Origin: Stachybotrys elegans
Taxonomy: Eukaryota; Ascomycota; Sordariomycetes; Hypocreales; Stachybotryaceae
Reading direction: 5' to 3'
Assembly (NCBI GenBank): GCA_020746835.1
Contig: JAGPNK010000010.1
Span: 558,001 to 622,000, forward strand
Length of the DNA: 64,000 bases
Shown: in pieces, positions 46,079 to 58,568 of the stretch
Position numbering within the stretch: position 1 is the stretch's first letter
Layout: every line of letters begins with the position of its first letter
Notes under the pieces: model-generated
Seen by the model: the letters and a program-made list of their open reading frames with translations, nothing else
Told to the model about the DNA's origin: nothing
Databases searched by the model: none
Position numbers and translations under genes: made by a program

Positions 46079-46806
46079 TCATGGCCGCCAGACCATGCAT
46101 CTCTCTTCATACAACTCAGTCGCCTCGTCAGATCCCCGCCGAGGCAGCATCATGTCCAATCCCTGGCGCACTTCGAACCCAAGCTTTTGGTAGAATGATA
46201 CAGCCGGCATAGTGCTCTCCAGCACGATGGGCATACCGTCCGCTCTCGCCATGCTCTGCACCTGTCTAAGAAGAACCGTTGCTGCTCCCTGTCCGCTCCA
46301 TGCGGGATCTGTGCAGAGAAAGGTCACATCTGCCGAGCTTTCATTAGATTCCATGGTGCCGAGACATTCGTTGAAGAGCCCTTGCCCTGGGCCTCAGCCG
46401 TGAAAAATGAACGCTTAGAGCAAGACTTACGATAGTACGATTCCGCGCCCATCACCTCATCTCTGACCCTCTGCGTCAAATCGCCGTATGAGTCCAGGTA
46501 CTCCTGCCGGCAGCACTCAGGCCACTCCTCGTGCGTCTCCTCCTCGGTAGCCTTGGGGTGTACCAGCCACTTGATAAAGCTCACCATGGTTTCCTCATCG
46601 TCCTCAGCCAGCGCGACGAGAACTCCTTTGTCCGCGTCTTGCATATGCTCCAACGTGTTCCTTCCTAGCCAGCCGTGTAGGAATTCTATGCTCTGTGCTT
46701 TGGGGAACTGGGCGTGTAAAAGCTCGTTTGATTCCATCGCCCGCAAGTGAATGTTTGACAGTTCATCCTTGCGCTCCCCTTGCGGAATCGTGATGCGGAA
46801 GCCCAT
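46079..46806 (-). CDS. GNAT-family N-acetyltransferase
   Basis: CDS is complement(join(46079..46329, 46431..46806)), 208 residues, with a 101 bp intron. The second exon holds the acetyl-CoA site: VTFLCTDPAWSGQGAATVLL, where SGQGAA takes the place of the Q/R-x-x-G-x-G/A loop. PIVLESTMPAVSFYQKLGFEVRQ, the C-terminal GNAT hallmark, follows. The first exon has the substrate-side region (VLVALAEDDEETMVSFIKWLVHP). The intron acceptor at 46330 is the only nearby one that keeps frame. Nearby alternatives create a stop. The substrate cannot be told from the sequence. It starts 399 bp from the end of the tyrosinase gene, on the same strand. Confidence 0.85.
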
Positions 46807-47205
46807 GCCGGTCTATTGTTGTCTGTGGTGGAACTTGGTTTGTTCATCCTTGACCTAAGCCCCATGTGCGAAAGCGATGGGTTTGGATGTCATGTGACTG
46901 CTCACATTCATGAGCCGGTCCATCGCCAAAGCAGATATGAGGCCAACCACGATGTAATCTGCTTGCATCTACGACGACTTGTCATTTGTTGTTTGAACGC
47001 AAACGAGGCTGAATACTGCCGTCACTGAAATCCCTGTCATTTACCAGTGTACTGTGATCAATGTCTATTACTACCTACACTATCCTATTCATTCATCATC
47101 ATAATATCGGCCTGAAGCCCATATCAACACTTAAGCAATGGTCTTCAGACCTCCTCGCCAAGAACAAAGGAAACAAAACGAGCGTCCAGTGATCGACATG
47201 TGAAG
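46807..47205. other. GNAT promoter / tyrosinase 3' region
   Basis: This 399 bp lies between two minus-strand genes. No other feature was seen. Confidence 0.6.
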
Positions 47206-49251
47206 CTACGACTGACCCAACCAATGCTTGATCTTGCTTCGAAGCTTGCGTAGCCTGGCAGCTTCTCCCATAATCAAGGGCCCAGCCGGTCGTAATCTTG
47301 GGACTCCATATCGCGGAAGCTCATCTTCTGTCGAGGCCGGTGTTACAGTCATGTCTTCTAGGTCCACTGACAGACTTGGAACTGTTGCGATGGGAATCTT
47401 GGACCCGTCCACCTAATGTTATGTCAGTCGTGTGAGTCATGCCTCTCCTGCCAGCTTTAAGGCATACCTTTGTAATTTCAACCACAATCCCAGTTTGAAT
47501 CATCTTGGCGGCGTCTTCTACTGTCATTTCGTTCATTTCTTGGGATTGGAGCGCCTCATCAAGCCCAAAACTTCCATGGAATGTGCCTTTGTCAGGCTGC
47601 CCCATGACAACCAACGAGCCCGCCATTTGACCATTCAAAGAAACTTCGATTGAGCATGGGCGCTCCACTTCTGTCACATCGAGACTGACAGAGATGAAGA
47701 ATCGGGTAGACTGTTCGTCTCTGCGCATGACCGAATTCTGCGAAGAATTGGACGGGGCGTAGAGACGATTGATCAGTCGTCGGCTGTCCTGGCCCATTTG
47801 CTCTGGCGTTTTGTACCAGTACTCAAGACCCTGGTATGTGTATCCAAGGCCCTGGATCGATTCCACGGACTCGGAGGTATGGAACTCTCCGTTGCGTCTG
47901 AAAAAGGGGTTGAGCGGCGAACGGGGTGAGATGGACGAACCCCCCGGCGTTGAGTAGCGCGAGCCGCCTGAATAGGTGCGACGAAAGAGGGAGTGCTCTG
48001 GCCGAATGGCTTGCCAGTATGCCCACAGCCGGTCGACGTTGGTATGGTGAAGCATGCTACACGGCAGTGGTTAGCTGAGTCACTAACATCGGTCCCGAGA
48101 GAGCCTACAACAAGGGATCAAATGCCGAGTAGTCTGCATTGAGAAACATGCCGCCACAGCCGGCATCCCAGTGCACAGCATTGTGAATCTGCTCCAAGCT
48201 AACACCCGATTCACCAGACGACGAGAACTCGGAAAAGTTGCGAGATACGGTGAATGCATCATACTGCGAGAGAGTCATCAGCTGAGGGCTCCGTAGCGTC
48301 GGGAAGAGAGGTCTCACGGTCCACTGCTTGTACGGTCTGCGACCCATATTGCGGTTGGCATCATATGGGTAGCTCCTTGGTGAGGGGCATCGATAGGTCA
48401 TATTTCTGCCACCTGTCTCAAATGTTCCGAAATTGCCATTGGTGACGTCTCTTGAGAACCTGTACGACGCCAGAGGGTTGTCAACCTCAACCTGCCGGAG
48501 CCTGGTGCCGCTCACAACATTGATCCGAACTCTTTGGGGAACCGTTGCAGGGGGAACATCGTCGTTGTCAGCCCAGTCCCAGTATGGCGCACGTAGTCTG
48601 TCCGCTGCCTGTGTATAATCATGGCGATACCTGGATGGGTATTGCGACGCGATACGTCGGGCATGGCCGACCAGAACTTGCTGAACATATGATTAGAATC
48701 ATTTAAAGCTCCGCATTAGGAAAACAGGCATACCTCAAACAGTAATACGTATGGACGATGCCAGGGTAAGAATAGAGGCTCCTATTGTCGTGTGAGCAAA
48801 CAGATGAGAACTCGTCCAACAGACACTTACCATATGAGGGCAGTATCCAAGCCAGCCATCAGACCTCCTACTTCCACCACCATTCCATTCCCTGTATGGT
48901 CTTCCATGGATGCCTGCAAGGGTCAGAAATAATCCCCAGGTCCGACAGGGAGGGTATACCTGATATTTGGAAATAGGAAAGGTCGTTTGAAGAGTTTGTA
49001 TTATACATGGCCATGAGAGCCTGGATGTATAAGTCCCTGTATTCATTAGCTTGGGGTCTTCCATGCATGAAGCTATCGACTTACCATTGCGGACCACCTT
49101 GAGCATAGATATCATTGATGTTCTGCCTTAGAGGGACGCCACTGGCCCGTGGGTCAACATCAACACCAGTGATAGGATAGTACCCCTGGCCAAAGACCGA
49201 GGGAATCATCCCTATGGCCAGGATGGAAGCAGTATACTGGGACCAAAGCAT
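47206..49251 (-). CDS. Tyrosinase (type-3 copper polyphenol oxidase), secreted
   Basis: CDS is complement(join(47206..47412, 47468..48056, 48112..48680, 48734..48781, 48831..48913, 48960..49036, 49085..49251)), 579 residues, with six introns of 46-55 bp. It oxidises phenols to o-quinones, the first step of DOPA-type melanin or cuticle/phenolic chemistry. CuA ligands are His84 (GIHGRPY), His108 (YCPHM) and His117 (FLPWHRPYVLLFEQ). CuB ligands are His291 and His295 (IHNAVHWD), and His319 (DPLFMLHHTNVDRLWAYWQ). The last block is restored only by splicing with a GTTGTA donor. The start MLWSQYTASILAIGMIPSVFGQ gives a credible signal peptide. An in-frame ATG 33 codons upstream would bury it. The C-terminal ~200 residues should be the cleavable domain that covers the active site. 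Confidence 0.92.
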
Positions 49252-49655
49252 GTTGGAAAGAGCATGGATGACTTCCACGGTAATTTGGAAGGGGAGGATA
49301 ACCGGCCAAGTCAAGGGAACTCTTGCAGATATAGCAATCCTATCGGTCAATAATCACTGTCAAGACACGGTGAGTGATCGGTTGATGGGCTCATGCGTGC
49401 GCGCCGAGCTCCACAGCCAGACAAAAGGTCTGATGGTGGACAATTCGTATTCCACCAGTCCTTGTGGCATCTGAGCAACGAGGCGGGGGAAGCTGGCGCG
49501 ACGCATACGTGTTAATTATTAAGATTACCCTTGGTCAATAGTCACAACGCCAGGAAGGTCTGTCTCGTATGCGGCCGAGGAGTGGTGTCAAGGAGTCAGT
49601 GGGACAGCCCACCCCTCATGCTGAAGAGGCTGGGACATGGCGATCAGCCCGATGT

Positions 49656-49669
49656 CCCCCCCCCCCCCC
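49656..49669. repeat. Poly-C run of 14
   Basis: Uninterrupted C homopolymer. Its length may be unreliable. Confidence 0.85.
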
Positions 49670-50446
49670 GAGAGCTACCATCCAACATGGACCAGGCGGC
49701 ATCCCCAAGCCGTATGCAAGACGAGAGAGGTCGGGACTTGTCTGAGGCGGCAGGAGATTGCGAGTCTCTTCCCCACAGCGCAGACACTGATGCCCCAAGA
49801 CACGGCTGCCCTCACATTAGCTGTCTGATTTATTGGGCCAAGAGACTGATCTGCCGTGACTGGATCGACCCCCAGAGCACTGCTCTTATGCCCGGTGGCG
49901 GAGTAATGGAGGTAAGGGCATGGACCATTGGCTGTCGTGATACGCATCTCGGTGCAGAGGCTTCCCGTTGGTGGTTATACGAATGTTACCCTATGGCTTC
50001 GACCTTGAGTAACGAATGGCAAGAGGAGAGAATATGTGATAAACAAACCCCGAGCTTCCTGATCCGTTCCCCGTTGTCAATATGGGGCGTTCGGTGAATG
50101 GCATACGGGCCCAACAGACATCAAGCCCATGATGCCCTCTGCCTAGCACGTCGTGCGTCGGGCTGAAATCGTGCCATGTTCCAAAGCTGCCGTGGCTCGC
50201 CCATGATGGGGTTGGGCGTGCCGCCACAGACTTGTCCGAGATGAATTTGTGTCGGCCGCACAGACAGGTCCTCGTAACTGCTCTGGTTGACTGGTGGGCA
50301 AAGGTGCGGTGGGATGCATTTGTGGGAAAGCCATCTTGGCAACAAACAGGCCAGAACTGCAACCTCGAGTCACGCCGGGCCTCCCCCGGAAGCACGAAGC
50401 AATGGCTGGCGGATTGATGTGTCACCACGGGCGTAGATGGCTCCTG

Positions 50447-50458
50447 TTTTTTTTTTTT
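50447..50458. repeat. Poly-T run of 12
   Basis: T homopolymer in the tyrosinase upstream region. Confidence 0.85.
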
Positions 50459-52147
50459 ACAGGGGGAGAAAGAAAATTGTGTGAGGTCTAAGACATTGGG
50501 CCCATCAGCGCATGAAGGGGAAGGTGCAAGCCAGGGCGGCGAGGGTCATGTGATGACTTTACAGGAAAACCGGCCATGTCAGAAGAGAAAACAACGGCAG
50601 ATGCTCATCCTTGTTTAGTTACTAGGCGGTAGTTGATCAAATGAGATTTTGGTTGCTCATGGGATTGTGTCGATGAATCCATATGGGCTCCTCAAGTCCC
50701 CTATTCTTCCAACCTCCATCTTGTTCCTGGCCCGTACCTTATGCATCCACTTCCTTTTGAGTCAGGGTCAAGTCAGACATCCGAGCACTCGCTGGTTCAT
50801 GGTTGAAAGGTCTACACGTGGAAGAATAAAAAGATCAAGGAGGTCGGCATAAGGAACAGGAATGTCTTACGGCGGGCCATAAGGAGATGAGCATCCTCGA
50901 ACGGTGAGTACAGTGGCAGGTCGTTTTGCCATCCTAGAGTCGACAGGTATGGTTGAAAGGCAGTCAACGGCTAGATCAAAGCTACCGACAAGATCTCGGA
51001 ATGATGGCTAGAAACCTCTTTCTCCATCGATCTACGCTGCTTCAAGATGGATAAGCCACGAAGATCTCTCACGGAGAGGTTGACGACTTCGAAATACCCA
51101 CAGCAGACAATGTGGCAGTATCAGACAGCCCCTGCAGATGATCTGCCGATGGCTAAGAGTTGCGTCCAAGCCTGATGGATTTTCTTCTACCGATCAAGGG
51201 CTGAGTTTCCCGCCCACGCACATCCTTCCTCCGACAATACTAGGAAGAGAACTCCCGGCCATCCGTTCCCAGCTACATCTTTGTGTCGCTCTCTATACCA
51301 AGAGCCCCCCTGGATAACCATCTGATTGGTCTCGAGCAAAGTCTTCCCAGTACCTACTACATATCATGCGCACCCGCCTCCCTGCTTTATGCAGCTTGGT
51401 TGTGTCTCGGCCAGCCAGGGCATCCCGAGTTGCCGCACCCTCTTGAGCTGGCCAGCAATTCTACGCGTCAGTTCATCCTCGGAATAATTCGCATGCCTGG
51501 TCATAGGTCGGATTTACAATAGACGACCAGGAACATGCATAGCGTGAGAAGAATGAAATTTGCATCCTTCAATACATATCAAGATGCAGCACATGGAGGC
51601 AAGTAACGAGGTGTATACACTGCAGCTGTTTCTTCAACATGACCAGTACCTCAGATCAACAAATCTGGTCTTTTCCAGGAGGCACCATTCGGCAGAAAAG
51701 CTCATTGTCGATCGAGTGAACAAGCCATATCATACGCCTGAACGAATCGTCCGCAAAGAACTGCCACTACTACCGTGGTAGGGGTCATAAGACCGTCAAT
51801 AGCCTGCATATACACGTCTTCGTTAGCACCTTCAGGGCTGCCGAGTGATTGTATTGTCGGCAAAAAGAACCTTGCCCAGAATTTCACGACCATGCCTATG
51901 ATCCATAGGTTCTTCACCTGAAGCTGCTCTAAACTGACACTTCATCAGCTCAGTCTGCGTAGCCTGACGCAAAGACGAATACACGGATAAGAGAGATGCG
52001 ATCCCCAGAAAAAAGATAACATGTGTATAAAGCGTACATTCGCAATGCATCTAGTACATATATGACAACATATTCCGTCCGTTTTCCTCAAATTTACACT
52101 AAGAGTACAGACAAGGCAAGAGGAGCAACGCGAGTCAGCAGCCGCGA

Positions 52148-53062
52148 TTATTTGATCTTCTTGTCCTTGAGCTTGATTGTCTGGTCGTTGATGAAGACGC
52201 CCTTGCCCTTGTACGGCTCTGGGGGCCGCCACAGGCGCACCTTTCCAGCAAACGACATGATGGTCTCGCGGTCCACACCCTCGAGCAGGATACGTGTGGG
52301 CGATGGCACCGTAACCTTGACGCCCTTGGGCACGCCCATTTCGATGGGGTGCGTGTACCCCAGCTTCAGACACAGGAACTGCTGCCCAGGGTACTCCTCC
52401 TTGCTGCGGCGCGGCTCAAGCATGGCTCGGTAGCCGACTCCGACGAGACGAATAATGGCGGTGTGGCCTTCCGACACACCCGTGACGTAGTTGTTGAGAT
52501 AGGCCCATGAAGTGCCTGGAGAAGAAAAAATGTCAGTCTGTCTTCGAGGAAGTCGTCATTCTCGATCAGAAAACGCACCCCACATCTCCTTTTGCCGCTT
52601 GACGGCGTTGTTCTTTACGCCGACCGAAATGGACTTGTTCTCCAGATCGTGGCTTATTTCGACGAAATCCGGTATGTCGAGCTTCAGCTCACCTGCGATA
52701 CCATCCCAGTCAGCTCCAATTGCACAATATTTATCCAAATCATATTCCTCCCAGTCGCGAAACGTACCCAATGGTCCCGTCACAGTAACGACTCGCTTTA
52801 CCGTCGACTTGTACGAGGTAGGGTCCTTCATAGTAATGGGCTCGCCGACGAGGAGATCGACGCCATCGGGCAAAGAAATCGGAGTACGTCCCAGTTTGGA
52901 TGGTCGGGTCGACGTTGTCGAGAAGGGGTGCCGCCGCGGCGACAAAGTAAAGGTCTTCTTCTGCAAAGCTGGCACCAAGAAGCTCGGCAGCGTGGCGGAA
53001 GGGGCGCTTAGCGCGGCATGACCCAATGCCTTGCCCCAAGCAGGAGCAATCATTGCGGCCAT
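52148..53062 (-). CDS. MRPL6: Mitochondrial large-subunit ribosomal protein uL6m
   Basis: CDS is complement(join(52148..52515, 52579..53062)), 283 residues, with one 63 bp intron. The N-terminus (MAAMIAPAWGKALGHAALSAP.., then FTLSPRRHPFSTTSTRPS) is a mitochondrial presequence, with RRHPFS as a likely processing region. The mature part follows bacterial L6: SKLGRTPISLPDGVDL, VTVTGPLGTF, then after the intron NNYVTGVSEGHTAIIRLVGVGYRA and the second L6 repeat SPTRILLEGVDRETIMSFAGKVRLWRPPEPYKGKGVF. That last block is the L6 signature near the peptidyl-transferase rRNA. An in-frame ATG 22 codons upstream also exists, so the exact start is uncertain. Confidence 0.93.
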
Positions 53063-53590
53063 GGATTGCGGCCCTGGCGATCGAGAGCGAGCGGACAAAT
53101 TGGGCTTTGGTTGGTGTTTACTGGCCAAGGAAGCCTGGCTGTAGCAGGTCGGAGTCGCAATCTCTCAGAAACTTTTGGTAGGCTTAGTCATCCGATTGGG
53201 TTCAAGGGGTGGTCACGTGTTGCTACGACTTTTACCAGATGTGATGCAGAGAGCATCAACAAGGAATTGAGAATGGCGACGACATTGTGGTCAATGGTAT
53301 GGATCTACTTCATTCAAGTTGCAATATTCATTAGGGACGTTTGCAACATGAGCACATCTCGGACTCGAAAAGATAGGTGAGACCGTATTGCTCACAGGCT
53401 GTTTTAATTCATTCGGGACGTGTACAATCGCTTGAATCGCACCGCCTTCCAGGATATCTAGAAACTCCTATCGATCAATTACTCATCCCTCCACCGAAGC
53501 GAAATCTGTAGAACCAGTGGCAACACATTTCTGTATCATTCCGCGCGAGCAGGACGCACTGGTCGATTACGAATAGTTTTAGGATACTTC
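53063..53590. other. Intergenic region between uL6m and beta-tubulin
   Basis: This 528 bp contains the uL6m promoter and the tubulin 3' UTR. No other feature was seen. Confidence 0.6.
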
Positions 53591-55280
53591 TTACTCCTCC
53601 TCCTCGGCGGGGAGCTCCTCGCCGTACTCCTCCTCCTCCTCGTCAATACCAGCATCCTGGTATTGCTGGTACTCGGAGACGAGATCGTTCATGTTGGACT
53701 CAGCCTCAGTGAACTCCATCTCGTCCATACCCTCGCCAGTGTACCAGTGAAGGAAAGCCTTGCGACGGAACATGGCAGTAAACTGCTCGCCGATACGCTT
53801 GAAGAGCTCCTGGATGGAGGTCGAGTTTCCGATGAAGGTCGAAGACATCTTGAGGCCACGAGGAGGAATGGCGCACAGAGCGGTCTGGATGTTGTTGGGA
53901 ATCCACTCGACGAAGTAGCTGGAGTTCTTGTTTTGGACGTTGCGCATCTGGTCCTCAACCTCCTTCATGGCGACCTTGCCACGGCTAGGGACATGTTAGC
54001 GGAGACCATTGTGACAGAAGACGAAGGGGGGAATACGTACAAGATAGCGCAGCAAGTCAGGTAGCGACCATTGCGGAAGTCAGAGGCAGCCATCATGTTC
54101 TTGGGGTCGAACATCTGCTGGGTGAGCTCGGGAACGCTGACAGCGCGGAAAGAGTGGGCACCGCGGCTGGTGAGGGGAGCGAAGCCGACCATGAAGAAGT
54201 GCAGACGGGGGAAAGGAACCATGTTGACGGCCAGCTTGCGCAGGTCAGAGTTCAGCTGACCAGGGAAACGCAGGCAGGTGGTGATGCCAGACATGACGAC
54301 GGAGACCAGGTAGTTCAGGTCACCGTACGAGGGGTTGGACAGCTTCAGGGTGCGCATGCAGATGTCGTACAGAGCCTCGTTGTCAATGCAGAAGGTCTCG
54401 TCCGAGTTCTCGACGAGCTGGTGGACGGAGAGGGTGGCGTTGTAGGGCTCGACGACGGTGTCGGAGACCTTGGGGGAGGGCACAACGGAGAAGGTTGCCA
54501 TCATGCGGTCAGGGAACTCCTCGCGGATCTTGGAGATCAGCAGAGTACCCATACCGGCACCGGTACCACCACCCAGGGAGTGGGTGATCTGGAAACCCTG
54601 GAGGCAGTCGCAGCCCTCGGCCTCGCGGCGGACAACGTCAAGGACGTTGTCGACGAGCTCAGCACCCTCAGTGTAGTGACCCTTGGCCCAGTTGTTTCCG
54701 GCACCGGACTGTCCGAAAATGAAGTTGTCGGGGCGGAAGAGCTGTCCAAAGGGACCAGCACGGACAGCGTCCATGGTACCAGGCTCGAGATCGACGAGGA
54801 CGGCGCGAGGAACATACTTGTTACCGGAGGCCTGAGCAAAAACAAGTAAGTTTCAAGAAGCTCAATAGGGGAGTACTCTCTGCTGTTGCATACCTCGTTG
54901 AAGTAGACGCTCATGCGCTCGAGCTGGAGCTCGGAGCTGCCATTGTAGACACCATTGCTGTCGAGGCCGTGCTCGCCAGAGATGGTTTGCCAGAAAGCAG
55001 CACCGATTTGGTTACCCTATCCAAACACTGTGAGTCCCCGCACTGCCACGCGATTGAGGAAAGCAGGAGGCAACTTACGCACTGACCGGTCTGGAGGTGA
55101 ACCTATACGAAGAAAACAAACAGCTGGTTAGCAATGGAAATCCTCAACAGTCGTGGTGGTGTTGGGCTTGTGGGCGTGGCATTCGGGCGAGTTGGGCACA
55201 GGAATGCTCTCGGCGGGGTAGAATCAGGGGTTCTGGCTTGAACGCGTCGGGAAGCAGCAGATACTCACAATCTCACGCAT
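53591..55280 (-). CDS. TUB2: Beta-tubulin
   Basis: CDS is complement(join(53591..53984, 54041..54831, 54894..55016, 55079..55102, 55269..55280)), 447 residues. The introns of 166, 62, 62 and 56 bp are mostly packed into the 5' end, as in filamentous fungi. The first exon encodes just MREI and the second [11 protein letters not shown]-binding motif GGGTGAGMG, the [20 protein letters not shown] block and the acidic tail [17 protein letters not shown] are intact. Residues linked to benzimidazole resistance are wild type: His6, Phe167, Glu198 and Phe200. Residue 314 is Cys (LTCCAIF), where most filamentous ascomycetes I know have Ser. An ACGCGT lies inside intron 1. Confidence 0.98.
55242..55247. 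promoter_or_regulatory. MCB-type hexamer in beta-tubulin intron 1
   Basis: ACGCGT sits in the 166 bp first intron, 22 bp from its 5' end. A single hexamer is weak evidence for regulation. Confidence 0.25.
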
Positions 55281-56210
55281 GTTGGCGGTTGAGGGCTTCT
55301 GTGAGGAATGGGCGGAGTGGAAGTCGGCGAAGAGGAAACTTGAAAGCTGGGCTGGCTATCAAGTTGAGAGATGGATGTGTTTGCGGATTAAGGTGATCGA
55401 GGTTAAGGCAAGGAGAAGAGAGGTCGAGGCAGTGGACGATTTTTGCTGTTAGCACGGAGTAGGCCTGGAAATTATTCACCGCTACGAAGGGGCATCCTAG
55501 CAGCTTCTCCAATCAAAGGAAAGAGGGGACACGGGCCACTTTCGCTTGTTGACAAGTGCCTGGGATGTGTGCACCAAAATGGCAAAGCGTGAACTCCAGG
55601 GGCGAGCGCCAATGTGCTGTGGTGAAAAAAGGGTACCTGCTCTGCTATGGGGTTTAGCTGCCGACACGAGGTATCCAATCATACATGCTCCAGGCATCCA
55701 CCATCCATCTCCTCCTCGCCAGCTGGCATCTGATAGCTACAGGGGATGCTGGATCAACCAACCTCATGCTGCCCAACTGCCGATATGTGCTGAGGGAAAC
55801 TTGATGGATTGCAATGTGCTTGTCTGACTCTTGCAGACATGCAACCTCACCAGAAGGCCTGTTGCTCCTTTTTGGGACGAATGCCAGGCACCTAGATTGC
55901 AGAATGCTGTTGCCTACAAGCAAGGCATCGCCCAATAGAGCAGCCCTGATCAAGCTATCAGCATCCCCGGTTTTCAAGAAGTGGTTGGCCTGGGCCGAGA
56001 TGAAATACGGCCCCACATATCAATTTGCCGCGGCGATGCTCATTATACAGTACGGTGAGAGTCTACAGCAAATGTTGGGACACTGTCGGATGAGAATGAT
56101 GGGCAAGCGGTTTGCTGTCGCCGCCATACCCGGGATGTGCTGCCAAGGACGGCACAAATATGTGATGTATCGCGGTGACGTTCCATTCATTATTTACCAA
56201 TTGGAGCTGT
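55281..56210. other. Beta-tubulin promoter region
   Basis: This 930 bp lies between the tubulin start and the GCN20 3' end. A CACGGAGTA variant of the recurrent 9-mer lies at 55453. No gene was seen. Confidence 0.6.
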
Positions 56211-58568
56211 CTAATGAGCCTTGACAACGCCAGCAGCGTCGGCTTGAGCCGCGATTCTCTTCTTGTAAGCTTGCACATCGCCGTTGAACTTCTCCACGGT
56301 GCCGCCGTCGCAAACCCACAGAGACGTGCACACTGTCTGTAGCATGGTGACGTCGTGAGAGACCATCAGCACGCCGCCCTGGAACTCCTTCAGCGCATCG
56401 GCGAGCGCGTCCATGGCCTCGATATCCAGGTGGTTGGACGGTTCGTCAAGAACCAGAATGTGCGGGTTCGTCAGAGCCAGGCAGGCAAACGCTACCCTGG
56501 ACTTCTGACCTCCAGAAAGCACGCCGATCTTCTGCAGGCCTGTGGTGCCAGTAATACCAAAGGCACCTAGCTGCCTTCGATACTCTTCGTCTGTCCGTCC
56601 CGGGTAGTTCTTGGCCATGAAGCTCACCGAACTGGCATCAAGATCAAGGGCATCCACATGGTGCTGCGCGAAGAAACCAATGCGGAGACGAGGGTGCGCC
56701 GTGATAATTCCAGACGTCGCCGACAGTTTTTGAATCAACAGTTTGAGCACTGTGGTCTTACCGGCACCGTTGGGGCCAACAATACCGATTCTAGAGTCGA
56801 GCTGGACATCGAGGTCAACGTTCCGTAGCAGAATATTGTCTTTGGTGTAGCCAAAGGTGACCTCGGACATCTGAATAATGGGTGGCGACAGCTTCTCTAC
56901 ATCCGGGAACTTGAACTTGACGTTGTACTCTGTCTCTGGAGGTTCTAGCACAGGCATCTTCTCCAGCTTCTTGATTCGCGATTGTGCCTCGGAAGACTTG
57001 GCGGCGTTGTAACGGAACTTGTCGATGAAGGCCTGGAGGTGAGCGCGCTGAGCCATCTGGTTCTCGTACTCCTTCTTTGCAATCTTCTTTCTCTCTTCTC
57101 GAGTAGCGTAGAAGGAATCGAAATTGGCTCCTCTGTAGTAGTCGAGTCGCTGCGAGTGCTGGTGGATGATATCCGTGGCAATTTCGTTGAGGAATGCTCT
57201 GTCGTGGGAGACGACAAGCACCGTGCTGGGATAGCCTTGCAGGTAATTTGAAAGGAAAGTGATAGAGGGGACGTCCAACATGTTGGAAGGTTCGTCGAGA
57301 AGTAGTAGGTCGGGCTCACAGAACAGTGCACGCGCCAATGCCAGACGCATACGCCAACCACCGGAGAAGGTCTTGGTTGCATTGTGCTGCTTTTCGGCAG
57401 AGAAACCAAGACCAGCCAGGATACTGGCGGCTCGCGACTCGGCCTTGTCCGACTCCATCTCGGCAAGCTTTGCTTGGATGTCGCCGAGCTTCGTATCGAG
57501 CGTCTCCTTTTCACGGTCGAGCCTGGCGGCATCTGCTGATGTGTCGGCGAGAGGAGCTCTCTGCTCTTCCAATGCCGACAATCGAACCGTGATTTCCTGT
57601 CATGGCGGTTAGCATGTAATTACGAAATTTCGGCAATCTCTTCTGCTCTCACATCTTGTTCCTTCAGGAGAATCTTTCTCCACACGTCTGCATCAAGAAC
57701 GGCCTGCAGAGCAGGAGTGTCGTCTCCAGTAAGCTATCAAAGTCAGCCATATATTCCCCATACAAAGCGATGTTATCTTTACCTCTTGTTCCACGTGGAG
57801 AATGGAAATGTGCGTTGGAATGGCGACTTCACGCCTTGACAGAGCGCGAAGCAGCGTAGATTTACCCACACCGTTGTGACCAACCAGACCATAACGGTGA
57901 CCGTAGGCCAGGGTGAGAGTGGTGTCCGTGAGGATCCGGTTGCCGCCAATAGACACATCGATGTTGTCGAGCTTGACGTCCTTCGTCTTGTTGGCACTGC
58001 TGCTGCCGAGTTGGAGTGGGTTGACAGCCATGTAAAACTCCTCGTACGACTGTGTCGACTCTGGCTGCTCGAGCAATCTCGAGGCCTCGTACTCAATTGT
58101 CTTGAACGTCTTTTTCTGCTGCTTGGCGGCAATCTTTCTCTCGGCTTTCTCGAGCTTCTTCCTGTCGACTTTGGATTCGACCTTTCTTGCGTTTGCAGAT
58201 TCGAGGTCGACTCCTCCGCTAGCTACGGCGAGGGTCGAGGACATATTTCGCTGAGCACTGACTTGAATCGTCTGATCCAGCCGCCTGACGGTAGAAGGTC
58301 CCCTCCTCTCACTGCCGTTGGCCTCGGTATACTTGTCCACCCATTTCTCTACCAGCTGCTTGATCTTCGTCTCCACATCGGCATTCACCTCCCCCGAGGC
58401 AGAGAGAAGCAGCTCCGTGATGGTCGCTGCAGCTTCATTCAGAGGGGAAAGACCCGAGGGGTCCTCCTCGTCCGACCATGCTGTGGATGCATGGGTGAAA
58501 TACCCAGCAGAGTACTCAGACACTACTGGGTCGATGTTGGGAAGCACAGCCCTGATATCGGCGTCCAT
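56211..58568 (-). CDS. GCN20: ABC-F ATPase Gcn20 (translation regulator)
   Basis: CDS is complement(join(56211..57596, 57653..57733, 57783..58568)), 750 residues, with introns of 56 and 49 bp. With Gcn1, Gcn20 supports activation of the eIF2alpha kinase Gcn2 on stalled ribosomes in amino-acid starvation. The N-terminal ~190 residues form the Gcn1-binding region, ending at the conserved EEFYMAVNPLQLGS. ATPase 1 has Walker A GHNGVGKST, signature FSGGWRMRLALARALF and LLLLDEPSNMLD. The ABC-F linker follows (RREERKKIAKKEYENQ type, Arg/Lys-rich). ATPase 2 has GPNGAGKTT, LSGGQKSRVAFA and LVLDEPSNHLD. There are no membrane segments, and the length equals that of the yeast protein to within a few residues. 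The second exon (27 codons) is needed to join the two large ones. Confidence 0.96.

Larger units (their letters stand above)
49252..52147. other. 2.9 kb tyrosinase upstream region
   Basis: No gene is supported. The longest open frame (49531-50097, +) has no domain and runs through a 14-C homopolymer. Homopolymers lie at 49656 and 50447. This may be an extended regulatory region for the tyrosinase gene. Confidence 0.5.

Noticed and set aside
46079..49251. Tyrosinase plus GNAT as a small biosynthetic gene cluster
   Set aside because: No pathway-specific regulator, transporter or core synthase is beside them. Being neighbours on one strand is not enough.
49531..50097. 188-codon plus-strand open frame upstream of tyrosinase
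   Set aside because: It runs through a 14-C homopolymer, has no domain and its codon use looks random.
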